Assembly (NCBI RefSeq): GCF_040545475.1
Contig: NZ_JBEPMA010000003.1
Span: forward strand, 164,257-228,256
Direction: 5' to 3'
Length of the DNA: 64,000 nucleotides
Source: Peptoniphilus_A olsenii
GTDB lineage: Bacteria > Bacillota > Clostridia > Tissierellales > Peptoniphilaceae
Numbering within the stretch: the stretch's first letter is position 1; every line of letters begins with the position of its first letter. The notes under the pieces were generated by a model, which ran no database searches, was not told where the DNA came from, and saw nothing but the letters and a program-made list of their open reading frames with translations. Below, in pieces: positions 1-8,665 of the stretch. The position numbers and the translations under genes were made by a program.

Positions 1-81
1 TAATTGAATGTATATAAATATGTTTTATGGGTATATAAGTTAAATAATGTTTGTATTTTGTATACACACTCAAAGAGACCT

Positions 82-110
82 TTATATAAATATATTCTCT
101 ATGATATAAT
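82..110 (+). promoter_or_regulatory. Probable murA promoter (extended -10)
   Basis: TATAAT at 105-110 is preceded by TG two bases upstream, forming an extended -10, 30 bases before the murA start. The matching -35 position (about 82-87, TTATAT) is weak, as is common with extended -10 promoters. Nothing else recognisable lies in bases 1-80, which are plain AT-rich DNA. Confidence 0.5.
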
Positions 111-140
111 AAAGGTATTATTAATTGGGAGGTATTCCTT

Positions 141-1400
141 TTGGAAAAGATTTTAGTTAGACCAAATGGACCACTTAAAGGCAGTGTAAGAATTTCAGGT
201 GCTAAGAATGCAGCACTTCCTATACTTGCAGCTACAATTCTAGGAACGGAAAAGATTGTGCTTGAAGACGTGCCTGAGCTTAAGGATGTTGAAATTATCA
301 CTGAAGTTTTACGTGGTTTAGGTTTAAAGATAGAGAAAGACAAAAACACACTAATTATTGACCCTAGCGGGCTTAATTCATATGAAACTGATTATGAGCT
401 TATGAGCAAGATGCGAGCTTCTTTTTTAGTTATGGGACCACTTTTAGCGAGATTATCTAAAGCTTATAATTCACTACCAGGTGGATGTAATATTGGTACG
501 AGGCCTATTGATTTACATTTAAAGGGCTTTAATGCTCTTGGGGCAGAAATCACTATGACACATGGCGAAATTAAAGCTGAAGCTGATGAGCTTGTGGGCG
601 AAAGAATATATTTGGACTTTCCTTCTGTTGGGGCTACTGAAAATATTATGATGGCGGCTGTGTTGGCAAAAGGTGAAACTACTTTAGAAAACTGTGCCAT
701 GGAACCAGAGATTGTTGACTTGGCAAATTTCCTAAATAAAATGGGTGCTAAGGTCACTGGAGCAGGCACTTCAACTATTAGAATTAGAGGAGTTGAAAAG
801 CTAACTGGCTGTACTCATCAAATTATTCCAGATAGAATAGAAGCGGGTACTTTTATGGTAGCTGCGGCTATCACAGGAGGAGATATTTTAATTGACAATG
901 TGATTACTTCACATTTAAAACCAGTTATTGCAAAGCTTGAAGAAGCAGGTGTGAGTATTTCTACAGACGGCAGTGCAGTGCGAGTTATTGGAAATGGCAA
1001 ACTTAAACCTATAGAAATAAAAACACTTCCTCATCCTGGCTTTCCAACGGATTTGCAGGCTCAATTTATGGCTTTGTTGACTCAAGCTGAGGGTCAATCT
1101 TCTGTGATTGAGACAGTATTTGAAAATAGATTTATGCATGCTGAAGAGTTAAAGAAGATGGGTGCCAATATCAAAGTTATAGATAGAGAAGCACTGATTA
1201 CGGGTAGAAGTAAATTATATGGATCTAAGGTTCGAGCTACAGATTTAAGGGCTGGTGCTGCTTTAATCTTGGCTGCCCTTGTCAGTGAAGGTGAAACTGA
1301 AATATCAGACATTTATCACATTGATAGAGGTTATGAAAAAATTGAAGATAAGTTTAAAAGCTTAGGATCCGATATTGAAAGAATTGAAAGGAAGATGTAA
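141..1400 (+). CDS. murA: UDP-N-acetylglucosamine 1-carboxyvinyltransferase MurA
   Basis: Catalyses the first committed step of peptidoglycan synthesis in the cytoplasm, moving enolpyruvate from PEP to UDP-GlcNAc. The 419-residue length is normal for the EPSP synthase-like family. The N-terminal GAKNAALP motif holds the conserved Lys22/Asn23 pair. The loop LPGGCNIGTRPIDLH carries the active-site cysteine (Cys116, target of fosfomycin in the family). GFPTD near residue 303 supplies the catalytic aspartate. The start is TTG at 141 behind GGGAGG. Firmicutes often have two MurA paralogues; which one this is cannot be told here. The gene ends exactly one base before the next start codon, so it is probably cotranscribed with the binding-protein gene that follows. 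Confidence 0.97.
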   Translation: MEKILVRPNGPLKGSVRISGAKNAALPILAATILGTEKIVLEDVPELKDVEIITEVLRGLGLKIEKDKNTLIIDPSGLNSYETDYELMSKMRASFLVMGPLLARLSKAYNSLPGGCNIGTRPIDLHLKGFNALGAEITMTHGEIKAEADELVGERIYLDFPSVGATENIMMAAVLAKGETTLENCAMEPEIVDLANFLNKMGAKVTGAGTSTIRIRGVEKLTGCTHQIIPDRIEAGTFMVAAAITGGDILIDNVITSHLKPVIAKLEEAGVSISTDGSAVRVIGNGKLKPIEIKTLPHPGFPTDLQAQFMALLTQAEGQSSVIETVFENRFMHAEELKKMGANIKVIDREALITGRSKLYGSKVRATDLRAGAALILAALVSEGETEISDIYHIDRGYEKIEDKFKSLGSDIERIERKM

Positions 1401-2924
1401 ATGAAGAAGAAAGCACTATTATTTTTAGTGTTAGTTTTAGCATTTCTTACTGCATGTTCAAATGATGGAACAAAATCTGGCGAAGATCCTGTACTAAAGG
1501 TGGCTGTTTCTGAGGATACAACTACTCTTGATACGGCTACTATTAATGATGATTATGCTGAAAATATAATTATTCAAGTTTATGATACTTTGGTTAAGAG
1601 AAATGCTAATGGAGAGATAGTCAATTCACTTGCTGAGTCTGTTGAAAATCCTGATCCCACTACTTTTGTTATTAAACTAAGAGAAGGGGTTAAATTTTCA
1701 AATGGTGATCCTCTAACTGTTGAGGATGTTATTTTTACTCTAAAAAGAGCTGCTGGCACCGAAAAATTTAAATCTTTTTATGGCAAAATTATACCTGAGT
1801 CATATGAAAAAGTAGACGATTTAACTTTAAAGTTTAAATTGTCTGAACCTGATGCTGCATTTTTAAATTCACTTTCTCATCCGGCAGTTTCAATATTGTC
1901 ACAAAAATTTATTGAAGGTGGAGCAGATCCAAATACTGAACTGATGGGTACAGGTCCATTTGTTTTAGATGAATGGGTTCAAAATGATCATGCTACTTTT
2001 TCAAGAAATGAAAATTATTGGGGAGACAATCCTAAGATTTCTGGAATCGAAATGAAAGTTATTCCTGAAGCATCTCAAAGGGTGATTGAACTGGAAAGTG
2101 GTGGAGTTGATTTAGCCTATAAAGTAGACCCTAATGATGTTGCACAAATAGAAGAAAATGAAGAATTACAATTATTTAAAAAATTAGATAATTCTGTTCA
2201 TTTTATTGGTTTTAATATGTCGAAAGAGCCTTTCAGCAATAAAGCTGCTAGAGAAGCGATGATTAATGCTATTGATATAAACTCTATTTTTGAAACTGTT
2301 TATATGAACAGCGGAAAATTGGCTACAAGTGCTATAAATCCAAACTTCAAATTTTCTATTGCAGATAGTATTGAACCAAACAAAGTAGATAGTGAAAAAG
2401 CAAAAAACCTTTTTGCTGAAGCGGGTTTAGGTGAAGGATCTAAACTCTCTATATATACTTCTGACAATACCCAAAGAGTCAATGTGGCAACTATGATGCA
2501 AGATCAACTTAGTGAATACGGTATTGGTCTTGACGTAGAGAGATTGGAATGGGGAGCATTTATTGATGCACTTCAAGCATCTGAACATGATATGTTTATT
2601 ATGAGCTGGAATCCTTCAATAGTAGATCCACATTATGAGCTACTACAACCGTTCCATTCTTCTAATAAAGGACATGGTCCAAATTATATGTATTATAGTA
2701 CAGAAGAACTTGATGCATTGATACAAAAAGGAATCTCTACTACAGATGATGCACAGAGAGCAGAAATTTACAAACAAGCACAAGAACTAATTAATAGAGA
2801 TATGCCATGGCTATATATTTGTTATGGTGAAACTATAGTTGCAGGAAATAAAAATATTGACGGGCTAGATATCTTGCCAAAATATCCACAAGAGTTAAAA
2901 GATATAACCATAAAAGAAAAATAA
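1401..2924 (+). CDS. Oligopeptide ABC transporter substrate-binding lipoprotein (SBP family 5), importer 1
   Basis: Extracellular solute receptor of the DppA/OppA type, tethered to the membrane by a lipid. The N-terminus is a short hydrophobic signal ending in the lipobox LTAC (Cys19). The SBP_bac_5 fold follows, with the typical 'AESVENPDPTTFVIKLREGV' region and the C-terminal INRDMPWL-type segment. At 507 residues it is full length. It starts directly after the murA stop, using a Shine-Dalgarno inside murA (GAAAGGAAG). A terminator follows, and permease and ATPase genes of one importer lie just beyond. Its sequence resembles the binding protein at 33145 more than the one at 39892. The peptide ligand cannot be read from sequence. 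Confidence 0.93.
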   Translation: MKKKALLFLVLVLAFLTACSNDGTKSGEDPVLKVAVSEDTTTLDTATINDDYAENIIIQVYDTLVKRNANGEIVNSLAESVENPDPTTFVIKLREGVKFSNGDPLTVEDVIFTLKRAAGTEKFKSFYGKIIPESYEKVDDLTLKFKLSEPDAAFLNSLSHPAVSILSQKFIEGGADPNTELMGTGPFVLDEWVQNDHATFSRNENYWGDNPKISGIEMKVIPEASQRVIELESGGVDLAYKVDPNDVAQIEENEELQLFKKLDNSVHFIGFNMSKEPFSNKAAREAMINAIDINSIFETVYMNSGKLATSAINPNFKFSIADSIEPNKVDSEKAKNLFAEAGLGEGSKLSIYTSDNTQRVNVATMMQDQLSEYGIGLDVERLEWGAFIDALQASEHDMFIMSWNPSIVDPHYELLQPFHSSNKGHGPNYMYYSTEELDALIQKGISTTDDAQRAEIYKQAQELINRDMPWLYICYGETIVAGNKNIDGLDILPKYPQELKDITIKEK

Positions 2925-2929
2925 ATAAT

Positions 2930-2968
2930 AATAAAAAATTCACCACATAGCTGGTGAATTTTTTATTA
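2930..2968 (+). terminator. Rho-independent terminator after binding-protein gene 1
   Basis: The stem AAATTCACCA / TGGTGAATTT has a short loop and is followed by a run of Ts. It separates the binding-protein gene from its permease genes, so the latter need read-through or their own promoter. Confidence 0.85.
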
Positions 2969-3035
2969 TTATGATTCTGATTTATAAATAGTGTAAAAGT
3001 AAATTATAATAAGTATTTATCTAATAACTATCAAA

Positions 3036-3064
3036 TAGTATTTAAATTAAAATCGTAATATAAT
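3036..3064 (+). promoter_or_regulatory. Possible promoter for permease/ATPase genes of importer 1
   Basis: TATAAT at 3059-3064 lies in the 216-base gap after the terminator, about 120 bases before the permease start. The -35 position is poor. The rest of the gap is AT-rich without another clear signal. Confidence 0.3.
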
Positions 3065-3184
3065 TTAGTATTAGGGAGTTTTCTTGTGGAGGCAATATTT
3101 TATATTTTTTTAAATTGAAGAAAATGGGTATTTATATTTTTAACAACTATTATTTAATTTAAATTATTTATTACTGGAGGAAAT

Positions 3185-4114
3185 ATGTTTAAATATATAT
3201 CAAAGAGAATACTAATTTTGATACCCACACTTATAGGTGTGAGTTTTATTGTGTTCTCACTTTTATATCTATCTCCTGGAGATGCTGCTCTGGCTGTGGC
3301 TGGTCCTGAGGCGTCAAAAGATGCTGTCGAAGCAATTAGACAAAATCTAGGCCTAAATGATCCTTTTTTGATGCAGTACGGGCGATATCTTAAAAATCTT
3401 ATATTTGATTTTGACCTTGGCACATCTTATCAAACTGGCAGATCAGTGACCCATTCTTTAGTGGCTGCCTTTCCTAATACTTTGAAATTAGCTTGGGGAG
3501 CACTTTTAATTGCTATAATTTTTGGTATAGTATTTGGTGTAATCGCTGCGGTTAAAAAGAATACTGTAATCGATTCTTTGATAACAGGAGTAGGAATGAT
3601 TGGACTTGCCATGCCTATTTTTTGGTCTGGATTATTGCTAATTATTCTATTTTCTACTAAACTCAAAGTTTTGCCAGCTTCTGGATTCTCGTCAATTAAA
3701 CATATGATACTTCCATGGATAGCATTGGGTTTTCAGTCTTCGGCCGTCATTATGAGAATGACACGTTCTGCGATGCTTGATGTTTTGGATAAAGATTATA
3801 TAAGGACGGCTTTTGCCAAAGGTCTAAGTGAAAAAGTTGTTATCTTAATACATGCACTTAAAAATGCATTAATTCCAGTAATTACAACTATTGGGCTTCA
3901 AGCTGGTGGTCTTTTAGGAGGAAGCATTTTGACAGAAACAATTTTTTCCATTCCTGGAATCGGAAGACTCATGGTGGATTCTATTAAAACTCGTGATTAT
4001 CCAATGATTTTAGGTGGCATAATGTTAATTGCAATAATGTATTCTCTGATTTCAATTTTGGTGGATATTTTGTACGGAATTTTTAATCCTCGAATAAAGG
4101 TTGCAAGCAAGTAG
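3185..4114 (+). CDS. Oligopeptide ABC transporter permease, DppB/OppB type (importer 1)
   Basis: Integral membrane subunit forming half of the translocation pore. At 309 residues, it begins with a first membrane helix (about residues 9-30), followed by the extracellular LSPGDAA segment typical of DppB/OppB. The BPD_transp_1 domain holds the cytoplasmic EAA-like loop ('RTAFAKGLSEKVVILIHALK', about residues 206-225) that docks on the ATPases. The C-terminus is NPRIK, as in the family. GGAGG sits five bases before ATG 3185. A gap of seven bases leads to the second permease. It closely resembles the permease at 34742, indicating paralogous importers. Confidence 0.93.
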   Translation: MFKYISKRILILIPTLIGVSFIVFSLLYLSPGDAALAVAGPEASKDAVEAIRQNLGLNDPFLMQYGRYLKNLIFDFDLGTSYQTGRSVTHSLVAAFPNTLKLAWGALLIAIIFGIVFGVIAAVKKNTVIDSLITGVGMIGLAMPIFWSGLLLIILFSTKLKVLPASGFSSIKHMILPWIALGFQSSAVIMRMTRSAMLDVLDKDYIRTAFAKGLSEKVVILIHALKNALIPVITTIGLQAGGLLGGSILTETIFSIPGIGRLMVDSIKTRDYPMILGGIMLIAIMYSLISILVDILYGIFNPRIKVASK

Positions 4115-4121
4115 GTGAAAT

Positions 4122-4964
4122 ATGAAAAGAAGATTAAAAGATTTTTTTAAATACTATAGCAGGAATAAAATTGCTGTAATTGCTCTAATTATTCTAGTTG
4201 TGATTATTATAGCTGCAATTTTTTCTGATATTATTGCACCTTATAATTTTGCTAAGCAAATTCCAAAAGATAGGTTTCAGACTCCAAATTCAGTGCATTT
4301 AATGGGTACAGATAATTTTGGTCGGGATATTTTTTCCAGAATATTGAGAGGTGCTAGCGTATCTTTAAAAATTGGATTTTTATCTGTATTAATTTCTACA
4401 GTTATAGGAGTTTTAATTGGAGCTTTTGCTGGTTTTTATGAAGGGCCTTTTGATGCAATTGTGATGAGAGTAATGGACACAATATTATCTATTCCTCAAC
4501 TGGTACTGGCTATTGCAATAGCTGCTGTACTAGGAAATGGAATGAAAAATTTAATATTGGCAGTCTCTCTAGCTTCTATACCATCATATGCTAGGATTGT
4601 GAGGAGTCAAGTTTTATCTGTCAAAAATTTAGAGTATATTGAATCGGCAAAACTATCGGGAGTCAATGATTTTAAATTAATATTTTCTGAAATTTTGCCA
4701 AATTCTTTTGCACCTATAATTGTACAGGCCACTATAGGCGTGGGGACAGCTATTCTTTCTGCGGCATCATTATCATTTATAGGAATGGGTATCATGCCAC
4801 CTGAGGCAGAATGGGGGCAAATGTTATCTGAAGGGCGTGCGTATATAAGAAATTATCCACATCTGACATTATTTCCAGGGCTTGCTATTGCTCTTACTAT
4901 ACTTGTTTTAAATATTGTGGGAGATGCTCTTCGCGATGCATTTGATCCAAAATATAGGAGGTAA
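4122..4964 (+). CDS. Oligopeptide ABC transporter permease, DppC/OppC type (importer 1)
   Basis: Second pore subunit. The 280-residue protein has a first helix at about residues 18-38 and then the family segment LMGTDNFGRDIFSRI. The BPD_transp_1 domain follows, with the ATPase-docking loop around 'ESAKLSGVNDFKLIFSEILP'. It ends GDALRDAFDPKYRR, the usual DppC terminus. It is shorter at the N-terminus than the 317-residue paralogue at 35681, which carries an additional charged cytoplasmic tail. It stops one base before the start of the downstream ATPase gene, so coupled translation is likely. Confidence 0.93.
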   Translation: MKRRLKDFFKYYSRNKIAVIALIILVVIIIAAIFSDIIAPYNFAKQIPKDRFQTPNSVHLMGTDNFGRDIFSRILRGASVSLKIGFLSVLISTVIGVLIGAFAGFYEGPFDAIVMRVMDTILSIPQLVLAIAIAAVLGNGMKNLILAVSLASIPSYARIVRSQVLSVKNLEYIESAKLSGVNDFKLIFSEILPNSFAPIIVQATIGVGTAILSAASLSFIGMGIMPPEAEWGQMLSEGRAYIRNYPHLTLFPGLAIALTILVLNIVGDALRDAFDPKYRR

Positions 4965-4965
4965 T

Positions 4966-5922
4966 ATGGTACTTGAAATAAAAAATTTAAAAGTGTTTTT
5001 TAAATCGTCGCAGGGAATTGTAAAAGCGGTAAATGGAGTAAATATTGATATTCCTAAAAGAAAGACATCTGCCATTGTAGGAGAAAGTGGGTCGGGCAAA
5101 TCTGTAACTTCGCTGGCTATTATGGGTCTTTTGGATAAACAAAGCTTGGCTGAAATTTCAGGTGAAATTATTTTTGATGGTAAAAATCTATTAGAATTAA
5201 ATAAAAAAGAGCTAAGAAAGATTAGAGGAAATGATATTTCTATGATTTTTCAAGAACCAATGACTTCTTTAAATCCTGCACTTAAAATTGGATATCAGAT
5301 GTCTGAAGTCTTTAGAGAGCATTTCAAGGCGGACAAAAAAACTGCAAAAATGAAATCTATTGAAATGATAGAAAGAGTAGAGATACCTAGAGCAGAGGAA
5401 ATATATAATGTATATCCACATGAACTAAGTGGAGGGATGAGACAAAGAATAATGATAGCTATGGCACTCTCATCATCGCCTAAGCTTCTTATTGCAGACG
5501 AACCAACTACAGCACTGGATGTAACTATTCAAAAAGATGTATTGGAATTAATAAACAAATTAAAAGATGACTTTGATACTTCTATTATGATAATTACTCA
5601 TGATTTGGCAGTAGTATCTGATATAGCAGATTTTGTCAATGTTATGTATTGTGGGAAAGTTGTAGAAAGAGCAGAAGCAGAAGAACTATTCAAAAATCCA
5701 CTACATCCTTATACTAAAGGTTTATTGCGTGCTATACCGTCTATTCATAAGAAGAAAGAAAAACTTCAATCGATAGAAGGATCAGTACCTAATTTAATCA
5801 ATTTAAAAGAAAACTGTTACTTTAATGATAGATGTGAAGAAGTAATGTGTAAATGTAAAGAAAAAGAGCCACAAGAGATAGATATAAATGGGCATAAAGT
5901 GAGCTGTTTCTTATATGGGTGA
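4966..5922 (+). CDS. Oligopeptide ABC transporter ATP-binding protein, DppD/OppD type (importer 1)
   Basis: Cytoplasmic ATPase energising the permease pair. Motifs in order are Walker A GESGSGKS, Q-loop FQEPMTSLNP, signature LSGGMRQR, Walker B LLIADEP and switch His in THDLA. A C-terminal oligopeptide-transporter domain with a Cys-rich region (CYFNDRCEEVMCKC) is typical of OppD/DppD and in some homologues binds an iron-sulphur cluster. The start is ATG 4966 behind AGGAGG, although the frame is open to 4915; this gives 318 residues beginning MVLEIKNLKV. It overlaps the partner ATPase gene region at its 3' end. Confidence 0.93.
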   Translation: MVLEIKNLKVFFKSSQGIVKAVNGVNIDIPKRKTSAIVGESGSGKSVTSLAIMGLLDKQSLAEISGEIIFDGKNLLELNKKELRKIRGNDISMIFQEPMTSLNPALKIGYQMSEVFREHFKADKKTAKMKSIEMIERVEIPRAEEIYNVYPHELSGGMRQRIMIAMALSSSPKLLIADEPTTALDVTIQKDVLELINKLKDDFDTSIMIITHDLAVVSDIADFVNVMYCGKVVERAEAEELFKNPLHPYTKGLLRAIPSIHKKKEKLQSIEGSVPNLINLKENCYFNDRCEEVMCKCKEKEPQEIDINGHKVSCFLYG

Positions 5923-5926
5923 TATG

Positions 5927-6718
5927 ATGAATGAAATTATTTTAGAAGCAAAAGATGTTTCGAAATTTTTTGATAGAAAAGGTCAAGAACCTTTTAAAGC
6001 AGTAGATGAGATATCATTTAAACTCGCCAAATCTAAAACACTTGGAATAGTGGGGGAGAGTGGGTCTGGAAAATCTACTTTGGCAAGATGTATAATGGGA
6101 CTTTATCCTGATGCGAGTGGTGAAATTATATACAATGGTATAGATATATTAAAAGCAAATAAAAAAGAACTAAAAAGTGTAAGACGTGATATTCAAATGA
6201 TATTTCAAGATCCATATTCGTCGCTCAATCCCCGAAAAAAATGCAAAGATATTATCGCTTCTGGGATTAGAAATCTATTGGGAGAAAAAGATAAGAAAAA
6301 AATTTATAAAAAAGTAGAAGATACTATGGATATTTGTGGACTTTCAAAGTCACAAATGCAGAGGTATCCTCACGAATTTTCTGGAGGCCAAAGACAGAGA
6401 ATTTCTATAGCAAGAGCACTTGCAGTAGATCCTAAAATTATTGTAGCAGATGAACCAACTTCTGCACTAGATGTATCAATACAAGCTCAGATAATTAATC
6501 TTCTTGAAGAATTACAAGATAATTTAGGACTTGGTATTATTTTTATATCACACGACTTGTCTGTGGTTCGCCATATTTCAGATGAATTACTGGTTATGTA
6601 TAATGGAAAAATGGTTGAATATGGGGTTAGTGAAGAAATATTTGAAAATCCAAAAGATGAATACACAATCAAATTACTAAACTCAGTACCAGGAGAAAAA
6701 TTGGCACAATATATATAA
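5927..6718 (+). CDS. Oligopeptide ABC transporter ATP-binding protein, DppF/OppF type (importer 1)
   Basis: Second ATPase of the importer. It carries Walker A GESGSGKST, Q-loop FQDPYSSLNP, signature FSGGQRQR, Walker B IIVADEP and SHDLSVVRH. In-frame ATGs occur at 5915, 5924 and 5927. The GGGTG ribosome binding site (5917-5921) is best spaced for 5927, giving 263 residues starting MNEIILEAKDV. It lacks the extended Cys-containing C-terminal tail seen in the other two DppF/OppF proteins of the window, so it is a short version. It closes the first importer operon and is followed by a probable terminator. Confidence 0.9.
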   Translation: MNEIILEAKDVSKFFDRKGQEPFKAVDEISFKLAKSKTLGIVGESGSGKSTLARCIMGLYPDASGEIIYNGIDILKANKKELKSVRRDIQMIFQDPYSSLNPRKKCKDIIASGIRNLLGEKDKKKIYKKVEDTMDICGLSKSQMQRYPHEFSGGQRQRISIARALAVDPKIIVADEPTSALDVSIQAQIINLLEELQDNLGLGIIFISHDLSVVRHISDELLVMYNGKMVEYGVSEEIFENPKDEYTIKLLNSVPGEKLAQYI

Positions 6719-6758
6719 AAAATTTAGAAGTGAAAAATCTAATCAATTATGATAAACT

Positions 6759-6861
6759 AACTCTATAAATCTAGAATTAAAATTTATATTAATACTTATT
6801 TCTATGTATATTATAACTTGGAATAGTTGAATAATTTTTATAGCTAGATATAGAGTTTTTT
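6759..6861 (+). terminator. Probable long-loop terminator after importer 1
   Basis: AACTCTATAAATCTAG (6759-6774) is complementary, with one bulge, to CTAGATATAGAGTT (6844-6857), which runs straight into TTTTT. The loop is about 69 bases and itself AT-rich. The loop is unusually long for a terminator but the U-run position is right. Confidence 0.5.
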
Positions 6862-6883
6862 ATTTATATTAAGTGGTGATACT

Positions 6884-7279
6884 ATGTCTTTCGAAGATAT
6901 TTACATAGATAGAATTGATGAAGTTGAAGAATTGCTTGAAGAAATATGTGAAGAGATTCCAGAATATGCCTACAATAATTTAAATGGAGGTATAATCTTG
7001 TCTGAAGATGTCAAATATCATGACGAGTCAGTGGGAGATTCTCTAATAATATTGGGTGAGTATCAAAAATCGGTACTTGGAAATATGATAACAATATATT
7101 ATGGTTCAATTATGAAGATGTATAAATTTTTGCCAAGAGAAGAATTAAAAGAAAAACTGGAGCAAGTATTATTGCATGAATTTACACATCATCTAGAATT
7201 TATGGCAAACGAATATGGACTTGTAATAGAAGATAATAAATTTTTAGAAGATTATAAAAAAAGGATGAAAAATGAATAA
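6884..7279 (+). CDS. Zincin-like metallopeptidase family protein
   Basis: A small cytoplasmic protein of 131 residues with no signal peptide. It contains HEFTHHLE (about residues 102-109), the HExxH zinc-binding signature of the small bacterial zincin-like family (Pfam Zincin_1/metallopeptidase-family type). The acidic N-terminus resembles that family's helical start, and an ILGEYQ segment precedes a YYGSI strand, where family members have an exposed substrate-edge strand. ATG 6884 follows GGTGAT. It overlaps the downstream membrane J-domain gene by eight bases, so the two are translationally coupled. The substrate is unknown, and proteolytic activity of this family is largely unproven. Confidence 0.75.
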   Translation: MSFEDIYIDRIDEVEELLEEICEEIPEYAYNNLNGGIILSEDVKYHDESVGDSLIILGEYQKSVLGNMITIYYGSIMKMYKFLPREELKEKLEQVLLHEFTHHLEFMANEYGLVIEDNKFLEDYKKRMKNE

Positions 7280-8102
7280 AATTAAAGGATATTTTTATAA
7301 AAGTATAGGGAAATTTTTGGACCTATTATTGACTCTATTAATTGTAATAGTAAATATTTTTGTTGATTTATTTTCTGCACTTCGAAGATTTTTCTTAGTA
7401 GTGCTTTCTATGGGTGGATGTCTAGTAATTTTTATTTTGTTAAATCCGCTATCATGGATTGCTATAGGCAGAAGTTGGATTTTTCCAATAATTATTTTGG
7501 CACTTGTCGTGCCAGTACTGGGTTCGGTTTCTGTGTCATTTCTTGAATACGCACATTATACTGTAACTGAATTTTTCTACGATAGAGCAGAACATTATTT
7601 ATATGGAAAAGAAAATCATTTTGAGAATATATCTGGCTATAGTAGAGCATATTGGGAGCAAAAAGAGCGAGAAAGATTAAAAAGAGAAGAAGAACGCAGA
7701 AAAGCACAAGAAGAGGAATTTAATAGACGATTTAGAGATTTTGGTGGATTTACTTGGACAACTTTCGATAATTTTGAAGATTTTGAAGAATTCTTTGGGA
7801 ATAACAATGGAAACTTTGGTGGATATAATGCTGGAAATTATAGCGGGTATTCAAATCAGAGTGCAAATATGGGCTTTGGATTTAAAGAGCAATATGAAAA
7901 ATATTGCGATGTATTGGGAGTTAATTATAGTGCCGATAAATATGAAGTTAAACTCGCCTATAGAAAGATGGCAAAGAAGTATCACCCTGATTTAAATAAA
8001 GAACCAGGAGCAAAAGAAAAGTTCCAAGAAATTAATGCAGCTTATGAATTTTTAAATGATTCAAATATAGAAAGATATAAAAAAATGAGTAGTAGGAATT
8101 AA
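7272..8102 (+). CDS. Membrane-anchored protein with C-terminal J domain
   Basis: 276 residues. The N-terminal 110 residues contain about three hydrophobic helices (roughly 15-40, 42-62, 70-92). Next come a charged coiled-coil-like stretch (ERERLKREEERRKAQEEE), a Phe/Gly/Asn-rich linker (about 155-205), and a C-terminal J domain with the diagnostic HPD in KYHPDLN. J domains stimulate DnaK ATPase, so this protein should recruit DnaK to the membrane. The order (membrane part first, J domain last) is the reverse of DnaJ. It overlaps the upstream zincin gene, suggesting a shared membrane quality-control role; that is inference. The client is unknown. Confidence 0.8.
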   Translation: MNKIKGYFYKSIGKFLDLLLTLLIVIVNIFVDLFSALRRFFLVVLSMGGCLVIFILLNPLSWIAIGRSWIFPIIILALVVPVLGSVSVSFLEYAHYTVTEFFYDRAEHYLYGKENHFENISGYSRAYWEQKERERLKREEERRKAQEEEFNRRFRDFGGFTWTTFDNFEDFEEFFGNNNGNFGGYNAGNYSGYSNQSANMGFGFKEQYEKYCDVLGVNYSADKYEVKLAYRKMAKKYHPDLNKEPGAKEKFQEINAAYEFLNDSNIERYKKMSSRN

Positions 8103-8130
8103 GAGTCTGTAAAATAAGTAAAAGTTAAAT

Positions 8131-8560
8131 AATAAATAGAAGTCTTTTATTATTATTTTACTACCTTTTCTATATCATGTTTACGATTCTCCCTACCACA
8201 GATAGAGCTCTTAATGCTTTTGCAACGCTTTTTAGTCGAGATGACATGGGGAGTGACAAATAGCTTATAGTTATTAGATTTCTAAAGAATGAGTATTAAG
8301 AAATAAAATATAATATAAAGAAAATTATTTAACTGTCATTCCGAGCGGAAAACCCGCAGGGGTTGGAAAGTCGCTGGTGTACTCGAAGAGTGAGGAATCT
8401 GCCTGTGAAGGAGTAGTTCTGTAAGAATAAATAGAAGTTTTTTGTTATCCTTTTAATTACGCTTTCTTATTCCCCTAAAGAAATTCTCCTCACCATAAGC
8501 AAGGCTCTTAATGCGTTCGCAACGCTTTTTATTCAAGATGACAATTGTGAAGGACCACAA
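8131..8560 (+). repeat. Dispersed modular intergenic repeat, copy 1
   Basis: Noncoding gap carrying two copies of module A (ending TTTAGTCGAGATGACA at about 8239-8254 and a variant near 8521-8545). Between them lies module B (8335-8433), which starts TGTCATTCCGAGCG and contains CTCGAAGAGTGAGGAATCTG. The same modules recur at 22590-22912, 32668-32750, 38700-39220 and 45553-45915. No open reading frame is convincing in it. Confidence 0.85.
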
Positions 8561-8610
8561 CAACACCAAGAACTGTATTTCTGAAAAAAGTTATGTTTTA
8601 TATTTATATT

Positions 8611-8643
8611 AAAAAACCTCGACATTATATCGAGGCTTTTTTT
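8611..8643 (-). terminator. Terminator of sigma/anti-sigma operon
   Basis: CCTCGA/TCGAGG stem with a seven-base loop and T-runs on both sides, so it can act in either direction. It sits 22 bases beyond the minus-strand anti-sigma stop. Confidence 0.85.
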
Positions 8644-8665
8644 ATGAGTATAGTTTAGTTGTTAA

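Noticed and set aside
8131..8560. Short ORFs within the dispersed repeats as genes
   Set aside because: They lack ribosome sites, and the same DNA recurs in other gaps with frame-breaking differences.
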